A stretch of 64,000 nt of DNA from Parasponia andersonii (taxonomy: Eukaryota > Streptophyta > Magnoliopsida > Rosales > Cannabaceae), in NCBI GenBank assembly GCA_002914805.1, contig JXTB01000068.1, positions 769,364 through 833,363 on the forward strand, read 5' to 3'. Below the pieces are notes generated by a model, which searched no databases, was not told the origin of the DNA, and worked only from the letters and a program-made list of their open reading frames with translations. How positions within the stretch are numbered: position 1 is the stretch's first letter; the number at the start of each line of letters is the position of its first letter. Both the position numbers and the translations under genes were made by a program. This document shows positions 37,901-49,675 of this stretch, piece by piece.

Positions 37901-39298
37901 AAGGACTAAAATGATAAAATCTAAAATTTAAGGAGATTTTGCTCGTAATTTAGGACAAATAGGATCATTTATACCTCTATTCACACACTTCAAATATCGC
38001 TAGAGAGACTATTTTCAACATTACTCGCATACTTAAAATGTCGTTAGAAAGACTATTTTCAACATTACTGTCGAGAGAATGCTCTAAACATAATTTGCCT
38101 CAAACTATTCCCCCAAAGAGAAAAGAGGAAAAAGAAAAAGAAGGAAGATTCTGTGTCTTACATAATGGGAGAAAAAGAAGAGAGGGGGGGAAAGAATCGG
38201 CACCACGAAATTCATTTGGGATTCTGAGAGCTCCTCTGCTCTTGCGGCCACGTAAGGATGCTCAAGATTCCAGTACTGCGACAGGCTGACATTGTAATCA
38301 ACATGGCAGCCCAAGGTAAGCGCGAGTGCTCTAGAAAGCTTCTTCTGCGTGCCACGCCCCCTCAACCCAAGTAAGTGTGTGAAAAGGGTTGACTTTGATG
38401 GGAGCATATTTTACTTTATTGATTTTGTGTGTTTTGGCCTTTTTTTTCCCCCCTAAACTTGTTTCTTATATTCTTTTTTTTTTTTTTTTTTTTTTTTTGT
38501 GAAAGGAACTTGTTTCTTATATTCGAATGAGAAGAATCTATATTAGTCTTTCCTTAATCAACTGCCAATCCATGATCTTTGACTTAAACCCATTGTAAAG
38601 TCCTAGATAAAGCGATACTAAAGCAAATTTCACACATAAAGTACCTTAACAATATAACTTACAGTTCAACATACTTGGTTATTCGCTCAACATTTTAGTT
38701 CTCGGCATTTTTGGGTTAGTGAAAGGTGAAACTGTTAATGCTAGAATGATTTTGTTTCTGTTGGGTGGTTTTGCTCTCTAGAATGAAATATTTTTTTGGT
38801 GTCAACTGTCATGATGAGGTAGTACTCTTTGCTAGTGTTATGTCTTAGCTACTGAGTTCAAATCATATGCTAGCTCTTTACAATACGTCTATGATAGAAT
38901 TTTGCTTTCAGCAAGATTCTTAAGATTCGTTTTCTGGGAAATTCGAAAGGGTTTTACAAGAAAGGAAGAAAGTCATTCGGTGTTGTAAGCCACAAATCTA
39001 AAAACTCACTTGGTAAAAGAGATTTTTATTAATAATTCCCTCGTATTTCAAAAGCATAGGAGGGTAAAAGCTTGTGCTCTTTATCTTTATACTATTATGA
39101 CGATATATATATATATATATATTTTGCCTAAAATTGAAAACGTTAACGTAACTTCATCATATCCATCAACATCAAAGTAGATAGACAAGTGTGATGCATA
39201 ATCTTTACACGTACACCCTTAATTTTTTTTATATTTTTTATTTTCTATTTTCCTCCCCTCGTCATCATCTCTAGCTGATTCTCTCCCGGACGTACCAC
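34903..39298. other. Intergenic between TrpRS and the histidine phosphotransfer gene
   Basis: AT-rich and mostly featureless. A GC-richer island at about 38200-38400 carries a 100-codon minus-strand frame (38105-38407) that I do not recognise. A T25 tract flanked by 18-base direct repeats lies at 38456-38524, and a TA run at about 39104-39121. The short frames near 35000-36500 look random. Confidence 0.55.
38456..38524 (-). mobile_element. Minimal retroposition footprint: 18-bp TSD around poly(A)
   Basis: AACTTGTTTCTTATATTC occurs exactly at 38456-38473 and 38507-38524. Between the copies are 25 T and then GTGAAAGG. On the minus strand this reads target duplication, eight bases, poly(A), target duplication, which is the structure left by target-primed reverse transcription. 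Confidence 0.6.
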
Positions 39299-39306
39299 TA
39301 TAAAAA
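39299..39306 (+). promoter_or_regulatory. Probable TATA box of the AHP4-like gene
   Basis: TATAAAAA occurs 149 bases before the ATG at 39448, giving a likely transcription start near 39330. It is followed by a T/C-rich 5' UTR. Confidence 0.55.
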
Positions 39307-39447
39307 CCTTGGCTTACCATGTTTGCTTTTCATATAAATCCCCATTGATTTCTCTAGCTGCTTTTCAAGGTTGTTTTTATTTTTATTTTTTCTTCTCTCC
39401 GCTGTCATTATATTTCCTCACTCTTTCGCCGGTTCTTAGTAAAGATC

Positions 39448-42400
39448 ATGGACAGAAATCAGTTGCAACGCCAGGTTGCTCTAATGAGGAGCTCCCTCAT
39501 TGAACAGGTTCCTTCTTTACCATCTCTCAAATTGCCAGTAGTCTTACGTGATTAAGTTGATACCTTAAAATTAAGAGCAATGTTGTTATTCATCCTAATT
39601 GGGATGAAAATAATATCAATGCTTTAAATTTCCTGCGGGGATAATTAGTTTTTTTTTTTTTTTTTTTTTTTTAATGTTGCTAACTGATTTAGTAGGACCT
39701 ATTATTGTTAAATTCTGATAGTTGTCAACAAACAATTGATTAGTGTATTTTTTTAGCGCAATCATTAGAAGTTTTATCCTCAAATTAATAGTTCGGGATA
39801 TATCTTGTTTTTTATACAAATTAATGCAAGTCAAAGCACCAAGTAAAAATGATTGGTTTGGTAGACATTAATAATTGTGCCGATCATTGAAGAATTTTTG
39901 TCGTAACGCAATTAAAACGTTTTCTTTTGTTTTTGACAAAGTGTCCAAGACAATTTTGGGAGAGAGGGAATAATTTTCTTACTTTTGTTTCTTTTTGGAC
40001 AACGACATGGAACAAATTTGAGTGAACCAAAAACAAAAAAATCACGGTTGCCTTAGTTTGGCACATTAATCAAACACGGCCTTCTCTCAATGTAAGGCGT
40101 CAAATTATCATTGCTTTATTTGAATCGTTTCTCTGTGTCTAACTAAGATGGGACCGCGCATTTTTAGCTATAAAAAATGAAATGGTAAAATAAATAAATA
40201 AAAAGACTACTAAAACGAATAAAATGTCGACTAGTCTTATTTCTTCCTTTAGCCTATATATGTGCACGTATGCTCTTGTCCAGTGTACCTGGACTAGTAA
40301 AAGATCGTTAATGCATCAAACAAAGATTTTATCCTCTCGTTTGATATAGTTCTACTTTTTCTTTCTCTGTAAGAAAGATGTTTATCATTAATTTCAAGCA
40401 GGTCATTATTATTATTATTATTATTGCGTCAAGAAAAACACTTTCTTGTTTTTATTTTTTATTTTTTTAAGATTAGATCTTCTAGTTAAAATTTTGGAAT
40501 AATGATTTCAATTTGATTCAATGTGACAGGGGTACGTGGATGAGCAGCAGTTCCTTCAACTGGAGGATTTGCAAGACGATGCTAACCCAAATTTTGTGGA
40601 GGAAATTGTGACACTCTTCTACAAAGACTCGGCTAGACTTTTCCACAACATAGAACAGGCACTGTGAGTAGAAATTAAGGCTTTTCTTTGATATATAATA
40701 TTCTAAGTTCATCTATTTTATTTACCAGAACAATTTTTCCCCCCTTAATATATGCAGGAAAAGAAGACCTATTGATTTCGCTAAGCTGGATAATTACATG
40801 CACCAGTTTCGGGGTAGTAACTCCAGGTATAGTAAAACATCAATAAATTAATGCTATTAGAACTAGCAAAAGTTATTATTTGTGAGAGGTTACTTTTTCA
40901 TCGATAAATAAATACTTATTAATTTAAAAACAATACTTAGTATGATTTTAATACTTGTACCTGTATTTTTCGTGTCTTAGATACATGTATGACTTAATAT
41001 TTAAAAAAAAAACATTAGATATAGTCAAAAGTTAACATATATATATATATATATAGAATAGTTAATATATATTGTCAATAGAAATCTATTTTCATTGTAC
41101 ATAAAAAAAATTAAGAAGTAGATACATATACGGTAAATGTACATTCAAAATTTAATATTTTAAAAAATATAGTATTTAAAGATATTTCATGTATATCGAA
41201 CAAAATCTTTATAGATAGTCATATTAGTTTTATACTTTTTAGAATCTGAAATATTACAAATAGGTTCCAAATATACTGAATGTCTTCTATGCATTGCAAA
41301 AAAAGAAGGATGAAATTGAATTCAATTTAGGTAAAAGTAAAACGCAAATAACTTTGCATGCAATTTTGAAAAAAGAATAGAGTTAAGAAAATAGAAGTTA
41401 TTAGAAAAAAAATCTCCTTTATATTATATGAGTTATTCGTTTTATATATTTAATCAATTATTCATTTATGTATTTGTTGGACCTTAAAAGAAAATTTAAA
41501 AAATTATTTTCTTATGCGTTTAGTGAGATTATCAAGTTATTATATTGGGCTGAGTTAGATCTGGAAAATTTTATTATTTAAGAGTTTATTAATTTAACGA
41601 CACTTATTTACCAAGGTTTTACTCTCTCTATATATATTTTACTAAAAATCTTACATTAATATCATGTTTCTAAAGTTTAATTGGACTCCGATAAATATCT
41701 TGTGCTCGAGAAAAAAGGAAAATATAAAAAGGCTCTTCTCATACATGATTTGATTAGTTTTACTATAATTAATAGGAAAATATTGTTGCTTTAGCGTGTT
41801 AATTAAGGGTAAATTTCTTGCAGCATTGGAGCTATGAAGGTCAAGCTTGAATGCAATCAATTCAAAGAATTTTGTTTGGCAGGAAATGCTGAAGGGTAAA
41901 TTATATGATACATGCACATATTCATAAGTATATTTATAGATGTGAATATATATATATATATATTGCCAATCTAATAGGTATTTTTTTTCTTTACGGTGGT
42001 ATTTTTTTTTAGCCGTTGGATCACCATCTAATAGTGATCCAATGGCTATAATGAAGTATATGAAAAGACGTGCATCATTAATGTTTTTTCTCTCTCTTAC
42101 TTTTTATAATAAAAAAATGTGCATGCTAAATTTTCATTGGTCAAATTAATACTTCTACATAAGTAAAAAAAAAAAAAAATACATACTGGATTGGTGCCCA
42201 TATATATATATATATTTCTTTCTTTCTTCTTGTTAAATGTAAACATGATTGATTTTTCAGATGCACGAGGGCTTTTCAAAAGATGAAACAAGAGCATGAG
42301 ACTTTGAGGATGCAGCTTGAAACTTATTTTAAGGTATTATTTGTCTTCGCCTGTTGATTTTAAATTTTGAATAGTTTATACTTTGGTTCATTGGACATCT

Positions 42401-42539
42401 TTAATGTGGTGCTGAATACTGTATGTGCCATTTTTTTTTCTTTTTTCTGATTTTTTGTTACGAGGGTTAATTTGTATATATATATATACATATTTTTTTT
42501 CAGTTGAGAAGGCAAGCTGGACTTGCTCTGACCGTCTAA
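39448..42539 (+). CDS. AHP4: Histidine-containing phosphotransfer protein, AHP4-like, 6 exons
   Basis: Relays phosphate from cytokinin (CHASE) histidine kinases to response regulators, moving between cytosol and nucleus. Exons: 39448-39507, 40530-40663, 40758-40826, 41824-41895, 42261-42333, 42504-42539. They total 444 nt, 147 aa, normal for the family. The N-terminus (QLQRQVALM, then LQDDANPNFVEEI) matches the AHP4/AHP6 branch. The phosphate-accepting His is present at residue 80 in HQFRGSNSSIGA, so this is not an AHP6-type pseudo-HPt, where the His is Asn. The base three residues after the His is Arg instead of the usual Lys. Intron 4 contains a MITE (41965-42197). The next gene, 5.3 kb downstream on the same strand, is an Aux/IAA. 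Confidence 0.93.
41965..42197 (-). mobile_element. MITE family copy A, in AHP4-like intron 4
   Basis: In reverse orientation it matches copy C closely: both carry AATTTGACCAATGAAAATTT, an AACATTAATGATG-ACGTCTTTT stretch, and a GGATCAC...GTGATCC hairpin. The ends are imperfect inverted repeats containing CCAATC-A-TA-GTATTTT. It is AT-rich and non-coding. Confidence 0.75.
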
Positions 42540-43974
42540 TATTAGGTTGGCAATGGAGTTGATGATGCATAGAGAAAAAAAGACTTTTTCGGTGCCAATA
42601 TATATACTCTGTATTTTTAGTTACGAAGGTCTCGATCATCAACTATAGCTTATAATATACAGATATTTTCTCGTTGTTGGCAAGTGATGTTGAGAAATAT
42701 CTTTACTTTTTCTATTACAAAAATAACGTCAGTGTTTCTCTTTTATGCCTTTGATCCTTCTAGGACTAAATCTGCACACGTTTTATGTTATAATGGAAGC
42801 CACTTTTTCTTTTTCTATCTCTTTCGTGGGTCAGTAAGGATTCAGGATGAATACACATATAAATAAATTTATGAATTATGTTTTTGAGAAACATGTGTTG
42901 AATAAATAAACAAATAAATTGTGTGTTAAATAAAAAAATTATTCTAAACATGCCAAATTCGTGGGTCATGACTCATTGGCATGCGCTTGCATATTTATCT
43001 TTCGGAAAAATTAGACCTTTCATTATCGCAATTAGTTGAAAAGTCTGAATTTTTATAATTACTTTGCTTTTTACCCTTTTTTGGGTAAGTCACGCGATCG
43101 AGTTCAACTCACATAAGGGTGACTTACACTAATTGTGTGACCTAGTCCTAGATAACGTCTCTAGGTGACAAAGTCATCCATCAGGTCACGAGGTAGTGGA
43201 TATTCATACTTTTAAGCCGATAAATTATAATAGAATAGAAAAAAATTGGTGAATTTTCAGTTATTCCTCTTATTTTTTCGTAGTCTCCTAAATCCCCAGT
43301 TTTATAGTAAAAATTTTAGGTCTAATTTAAGTAAATATACGTTTTTTAAATATTGTAGCAAAAATTATATATATAATATACCAAGTATAAAATATTATAT
43401 ACTAAACATAAAAATTTATATCCTCAGTGTATTAACTGAAATTGATAAATAAATATATTTACCAAATATAAAAACATACATATTTAAACATTTAGTTATA
43501 AAATTTAAAATTTAAATATTTATTTAATCAAATTTAAAATATTACTCCTCTACTTAAATTTCTATTAAATACCTCTCGTGTAAAACCCTAAAATTGGGTT
43601 TTTCAAGCCCAAATGCTCCAACTTGGCCCAACAGAATGAGCGGTTAAGATAAGCATCCAAACATCTTGAAGAAATTGGCGGCGTCAATTGTCAAGTGAAA
43701 CTTTTCACATCTTTAATTAATCCTTGACTCATCAGCAGCCTCTACATTCTGAAGTAGCTCTTCAAATGTCCTCTTACTCTAATGTGGTTGACTTTACGAA
43801 ACGACGTATATATATCTTAAGATTCTTAACCATCCGAAAATCTTGTAGAAAGCAAGCATTTACGAGCATAGTAGACAAATAAACGATCATTATTAAGTGT
43901 CTGAAGTCCACTTGAAGGAAGAAAAAGAGCTTCAATGGTGAGTGTTTATATATATATATATATATATATATATG

Positions 43975-44204
43975 AGCACAAGTATTTTTTCTTCTTATCT
44001 ATATATAGATATTATTTTTTATCAATTAAAATTTATTGTACATTTTTTTATAATAAAAAATAAGAAAAAAAAATAACATTAATGATACACATCTTTTCAT
44101 GCATATTATTATATCCGTTCAATTACTGTTAACTGATGATCTAACGACTAGAAAAAAAATACTTATACATAAGTAAAAAAAAGTAGTACTTATTGGATTA
44201 ATAA
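43975..44204 (+). mobile_element. MITE family copy B, degenerate
   Basis: Same orientation as copy C and similar through ATCAATTAAAATTTATTG, AACATTAATGATACACATCTTTT, TGATGATCTAACG and a final TATTGGATTA, but more diverged. The hairpin is no longer perfect. The left end is obscured by a TA microsatellite. Confidence 0.6.
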
Positions 44205-45802
44205 CTTATAAATATATGTATATATATATATATGCATGTATGCGTATATATATATTGTTATTTAGTCCTATAAATAAGCCACTCACTCAAATCTTTTTGT
44301 TTTGTATCCTAATAATCACAACAGTTCCATCCCCATTACATACAGAAATTCTTGGCACAAGTTTATTGAATGCTTCAAAAGGAACCAACTTCCTAATGTT
44401 GTAGTAGAATTAGACGATTAGAGTCTCATCTTATTTCTTGAAGTGACAAGAGTGAGTGGCAGTTGATACCTTAAATTCATGTGTAGTGTGACCTAGGGAA
44501 AAAAAAAAAAGGCTCAATAGCTAGCATGTTTTGGCATGTTGATTGGCTAGGTTTTCAGCGGCCAAAATTGAAATGATCATTTACATAATTTATATTGGTC
44601 AAGAAGAAAAAGATAAAAGAGAATCTAAAGAACAAAAGAAGAAGAACATAATAGAGAAAAAAAAGGCACTAAAAAGAGCTCCTAAAGTGAAGTTGGATTT
44701 ATCAAGATTGAGGACAGTTATCATAGGGAATTAGTGGATGTAGGGATCCACCATTACTAGGGTTGGTGATTGCAGAAGGGTGTCTTCCTGAATGATCATG
44801 ATGGCAAAGACTTCAGCTAGCTTTGTCCCAACATTCAATGAACTTATTAATTCCCTATACCGTTGCTTAAAAACGGGGGGGAAAAACACTAACAAAATGT
44901 CTCAACAAATGAAAAGGGTTGAAAGTAGGCTATTTACAAACTTAGATACACGCGTCCGAAAGGCATGCTTATATTGGCTTAATAATTGCGCTATGATATG
45001 CTAGCCCTTGGACATCAAGAATATAAAGGAAACAAATTTATTTATCGCATTTATTTTGTTAACTGAACATATCTTTTGTCTATGAACTGATCATATGATA
45101 ATCGATTTCAAAAGGGAAAGGATAATATTATGATTGCCTCTAGCCATGCAATATTTAAATAAGAGACTGTGATTGATACCTCAAAACAAGAGAAAAACGA
45201 AAAAAAAAAAAAAAGAAAAAGAAGAAAGAGAGAGACTACTGTTGATAAATTGTGAGGTAAAAATTGCAGTTTACAACAACAATTAGGGAAAATTTTGGTA
45301 AAATAAATTTGGTATGCTACATATAATAATACTCAATTATACATATGAAAGTGAGTTGAGCATTATATGGTTTGAGTCGCCGCGTGCCCTTTTAGGTACT
45401 TTACCAAGCAGCCATTTATAGACTTTACACGTGGGTGGGCTATCTCACTTAGTGGAAGACTTCGTTTTACATTGTGACTTGAAAGTCTTTGCATGCAATG
45501 AACAAAACTAGTAATGCTACCATATTGGGTGCTTAATTTCCTTGAATGAACCAATATAAGAGGCAGCAGCATTTTGACTTTTTAATTGGAACTTTTTAGC
45601 GATTTCGTCCTTTACTTATTAATAATGAGTTTGCTCATGATCACACAATAAGATTATTCTATTTTGGATGAAATCAAGTTTCGTTATTTCAGCCTTATTT
45701 TTCCTACGTGACAAGGCCAAGGGTCTTATTGGGTCATGTTCTCAATCTTATATATGCATATTTCACTAAACTATTGTGCTTCTCGTAATATATATATATA
45801 TA

Positions 45803-46049
45803 GGGTACTAATCCAGTACGTATTTTTTTTTTAACCTATGTATAGGTATCAATTTGACCAATGAAAATTTAGCATGCATATTTTTTTATTGTAAAAAATA
45901 AAAGAGAGAAAGAACATTAATGATGTACGTCTTTTTATACACTTCATTATAGTCTTTGGATCACCATTAGATGGTGATCCAACGGCTAAAAAAAAAATAC
46001 CTACCCATAGGTAAAAAAAAAAAAAAAACCTATTGGATTGGCGTATCTA
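45803..46049 (+). mobile_element. MITE family copy C
   Basis: Inverted ends: GTACTAATCCAGTACGTATT on the left and CCTATTGGATTGGCGTA on the right, each followed inward by a T- or A-run and a copy of the ACCTATG-TAGGT motif. The interior has a perfect 10-bp hairpin (GGATCACCAT, TAG, ATGGTGATCC) near 45958-45980. About 245 bases, non-coding. Confidence 0.75.
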
Positions 46050-47016
46050 GTACTATTAATAGGATGATATAAATATATATATATGTATATATATACACGT
46101 ATATAAATGGAGTACGATAACGACTGATCAAATCGGCTGATTTTTTCAATGTGGATCAAATCAAATAGAATAGAAGACTGAAAAAGTCAAGCTCAATGAA
46201 ACTTACACAAACAAAGCTTTAATTCCATCACCTAATAGCTTAATACTTTAAACTTAATTTAAATCTGTAAGTTTTAATAGTAATTAAATTATACTAGAGA
46301 TCATATATATAAATGTAGTGCTCTTTAAATTAGATCACGTTTATATTGTAGTGCTCTCTAGGCTCAGGAAAAAAATGCTTATATGTACGTATCCAGGATC
46401 TATATATGTTATAAGGAGGAATATGATGACTCTGATCCATTATTTACATTATCATTTGTCAACCTCTTACTCTTAGATCTCCGGTGATTTTTAATCAGTG
46501 GCAAGTTCATGTTGAAGTCATTCATGAAATAATCAGCTAGCCAAATGTTCATGATCATGATCATCATCCGAGCTTTTACCATTTTTTTTTAATTATATAA
46601 TCTCAATGTAATCATTAAAGAGGGTAAGTATTGAATTTATAAAAAGAAGATCTTCACCACTCTTATGTAGTTATGTGGCAGTACATTAGGCATATGGAAA
46701 GAAATATAAGCATAACTCTCTCTCTCTCTGTATATATATGTATATGTATATCATATATGTATAATACATACATATATATATGTATATATACAATCTATAC
46801 AGACAGACCATCATCAAGGAAAGTCTACTAAGTAATTTTGGTTTATCACAAGTGATCATGTGTGACCAAAAGTTCCATTATCTTCGCAAAGAGAAAGTCG
46901 TCCACAAAGTAATTATCTAAAAGTTCCCATCACGCCTTGCCGGTCAGTTGTGTATGATTATATATCTTTAAAAAAACACATATAACTTTGATTTAGATGG
47001 TAGTGTACATGGTTTT

Positions 47017-47022
47017 GAGACA
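47017..47022. promoter_or_regulatory. Possible auxin response element (GAGACA)
   Basis: GAGACA, the complement of the canonical TGTCTC element, occurs 783 bases upstream of the Aux/IAA start codon. A six-base match occurs often by chance, so support comes only from the identity of the downstream gene. Confidence 0.25.
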
Positions 47023-47804
47023 GAAAAATCTTTTAGCATATATTTTGCTTTTGTTGCACTATATACTAATTAGGCCTTTTATGGGAAAAGAAATAAAGAG
47101 AAAGGAAATAGTTGAAAGAAAGTCACAGTAATTATATGTTACTTGGTTTGACTTATTTCGAGAATCTTTTAGCGTGTTTGTTCCCCCTATTATGTGCTGC
47201 TCTATACTCGGTTTTGTTACACTATGTGTAACTCGGCTCTTTTCTAGCTAGCTCATATAAATCCGTATATAGTCATACAAGTTATAACATATCTCATCAC
47301 GTTTCATCTACTATGGTGGGTTTTCTTCTAATATTAATATGGTGAGAATTTTGCTTCAAAAATATTAGTTATACTACTTACTGGGTTTCTCTCTTTGCCT
47401 CTTTATCATTCCTGGAAAGTTGAATTGTGTCTTTAGTTAATATGTTTCTTTTTCTCTTTCTCTGTTACCTTTTCTATTTTTTTTAATTGAGTATAAAACC
47501 AGTTTTCTCAATGTGTTTAAGCTTGATAATCTTCATATTATATTACATGTTCTTTTTCCTTCTCATAATAATTAATTTTCTCGTCTCTAGTGGACCCAAC
47601 TATTTTATCTCAAAGTGTAAAAGTGCTATACTAATGGTTTGTCCATTATTTTCTCCAAAAAGTGGTTTGAAAAGCCGCATTTAAAAGCTCTGTTTTCCTT
47701 ATGTATATATATATATATATATTCATATTTTTATATAATATATATCCATTTCATTACTCTGTTAGTTCCTTACCACAATTTCTTGCAAACAGAACAAAGT
47801 ATTA

Positions 47805-49675
47805 ATGGCGCCTCAGACGTATAATCTGATACCTGACGACCATGATCATCATGATCAGGATCACAAAGCCGATCAATGGATCACAAGATCAAGAAACAAA
47901 AGAAGCCATGGCGTATCAGAAGATCACAATAAAAAGCTGGAGCTGAGGCTTGGTCCTCCTGGAGATCAAGATCAACCATTTAAGCTTCTCTCAACTAAAT
48001 GGTCTTATGGATCTTTGACTTTTCAGTGTGCTGGTCAAACGCAGAAGCAGGAAATTGAGCCAAAACCTTCATATTCTTCGGCTGCACCAAATTCTTGCCA
48101 CAAAAGGTAACCTACTACTACTAACAATAAAAAAAAAGTTATGTCTAACTTTTGTTGCATGAAAAATTAAAAAAAAAGGAAAAAGAATTCTAAATACGTA
48201 TTCCAATCCATGATTACTTAATAGATTGAGTTAATTAATTAAAAAAGTGCTTTGCACTAAAGATGAAGGTGGTTGTTAACTAATTTAAAAACAGGGTTAG
48301 TACTAGTGCTAGTACTGGACCAGTGGTTGGGTGGCCTCCAGTCCGATCGTTCCGGAAAAATGTTGCAAAATACAGCAGCTTTTCAAAATCAGCAGCTACA
48401 AATATTAGTCATTATGACTACTCATCAGAACAAAAGGATCAAGTAGCTCAGGATGATCATGATCTCAACGCGGAAGGGAATAACATTAATAGTACTGATC
48501 ATCATGATGATCCAATAAAACCAGAAGATCATCATAAGTTTGTAAAGATCAATATGGAAGGAGTCCCCATTGGAAGAAAAGTTGACCTCAACGCCTATGA
48601 TAGCTATGACAAGCTCTCTTGTGCCATAGACCAACTTTTCCGTGGCCTTCTTGCAGGTTAATTAATATCCATCCCTTACAATCTCAGCTTAGTATTTTTT
48701 TTTTAAATTATGAAAATATGTGTAAATTAAGTAGTTAATTTCCTCGATTTATACAATATAAGAATTATATTTAAATCCAAATCGGTGACTATGACCTTAA
48801 TTGGGTATCAACTTAATTGGGATGCTTACAGTGACGCACTTTCGTTTTAGTTTTTGTTTTTATTTGGAAAAAAAAATATTGACCGACTTTTTCTTGATGA
48901 TGGGTATATAATTGACTGATATGTTTAAATACCCTATGTTTGACATACATGCATTACATACAATAAACAGCTCAAAGAGATTACTCTGCCTCTGAGCCTA
49001 TGGAAGAGACCGAGGATGCTAAAGCAGTCACTAACGGGGAATGTACACTTGTTTATGAAGATAATGAAGGAGACACGATGCTTGTTGGAGATGTCCCATG
49101 GCAGTAAGTTTATATATCTACATATATATACATATATATATATATATATATGCATCCACACACTTCTACATGGCTTAACAATTTAAGGTAAAGAACTATA
49201 TATGTATCATTGTATTTTGTATAGTACTACTTTTGCCTAAACTCAAATTAAAAGTAAAACCGAACTCAATTAATTTCTTAATTGTGATTAAATATTTCTG
49301 GCTATTAATTTCATACTTGAGATTCTTTGTAATTAATTACTTCATATAAATGACTTATTGTATATGTTAATTAATTATTTTTCTCAGAATGTTTGTATCA
49401 ACTGCCAAGAGGCTGCGCGTTTTAAAGACCGCAAAGCTTTCCACCCTAAAACGTGAGGTTTCTACTCTTTTTCCAATCTCAGTTATATGCATGAACTGGA
49501 AAGTTAACAGTTACAAAAGCCATGCATGGCCAGCCTTTTTATTCTACCTTGGACTATATATATATATACATCTCTATAATATTGAGAGCTTGAAATATTT
49601 GGGTGCATGTTTTCATGATCAGTTAGTTGCAGTACTACTCAGATTGAAAAGACACCACTTGATCCTACGGTGTGA
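47805..49675 (+). CDS. IAA26: Aux/IAA transcriptional repressor, IAA18/IAA26-like, 5 exons
   Basis: Nuclear repressor that binds ARFs and is degraded with TIR1/AFB when auxin is present. Exons: 47805-48106, 48295-48656, 48971-49103, 49388-49452, 49623-49675. They total 915 nt, 304 aa. Domain I: the EAR motif LELRLG (45-50) in the variant form LELRLGPPG. Domain II: degron VVGWPPVRS (111-119), intact. The PB1 domain (about 183-285) has the Lys face in FVKI (K185) and the acidic OPCA face around YEDNEGDTMLVGDVPW (250-265). The N-terminal region and the spacer before PB1 are rich in His and Asp. The short last exon gives the ending EKTPLDPTV; its donor (after 49452) and acceptor (before 49623) were chosen by phase and by this family-like tail. 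Reading on without splicing would give an unrelated tail. Confidence 0.92.

Larger units (their letters stand above)
42540..47804. other. Intergenic between AHP4-like and Aux/IAA genes
   Basis: AT-rich with many TA microsatellites (about 43946-43972, 44216-44231, 46071-46100, 46725-46790, 47703-47721). It holds MITE copies B and C and a possible auxin response element. The Lys-rich 63-codon frame at 44543-44734 and the frame at 44792-45004 show no domain and were not accepted. No gene is supported. Confidence 0.6.

Noticed and set aside
42459..42503. TA-rich tract before the last AHP exon as a separate repeat element
   Set aside because: It is a short TA microsatellite plus the T-rich acceptor tract of intron 5, so no extra element is needed.
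44543..44734. Lys/Glu-rich 63-codon frame upstream of the Aux/IAA gene
   Set aside because: Its composition follows an A-rich tract; there is no domain and no splice or promoter context.
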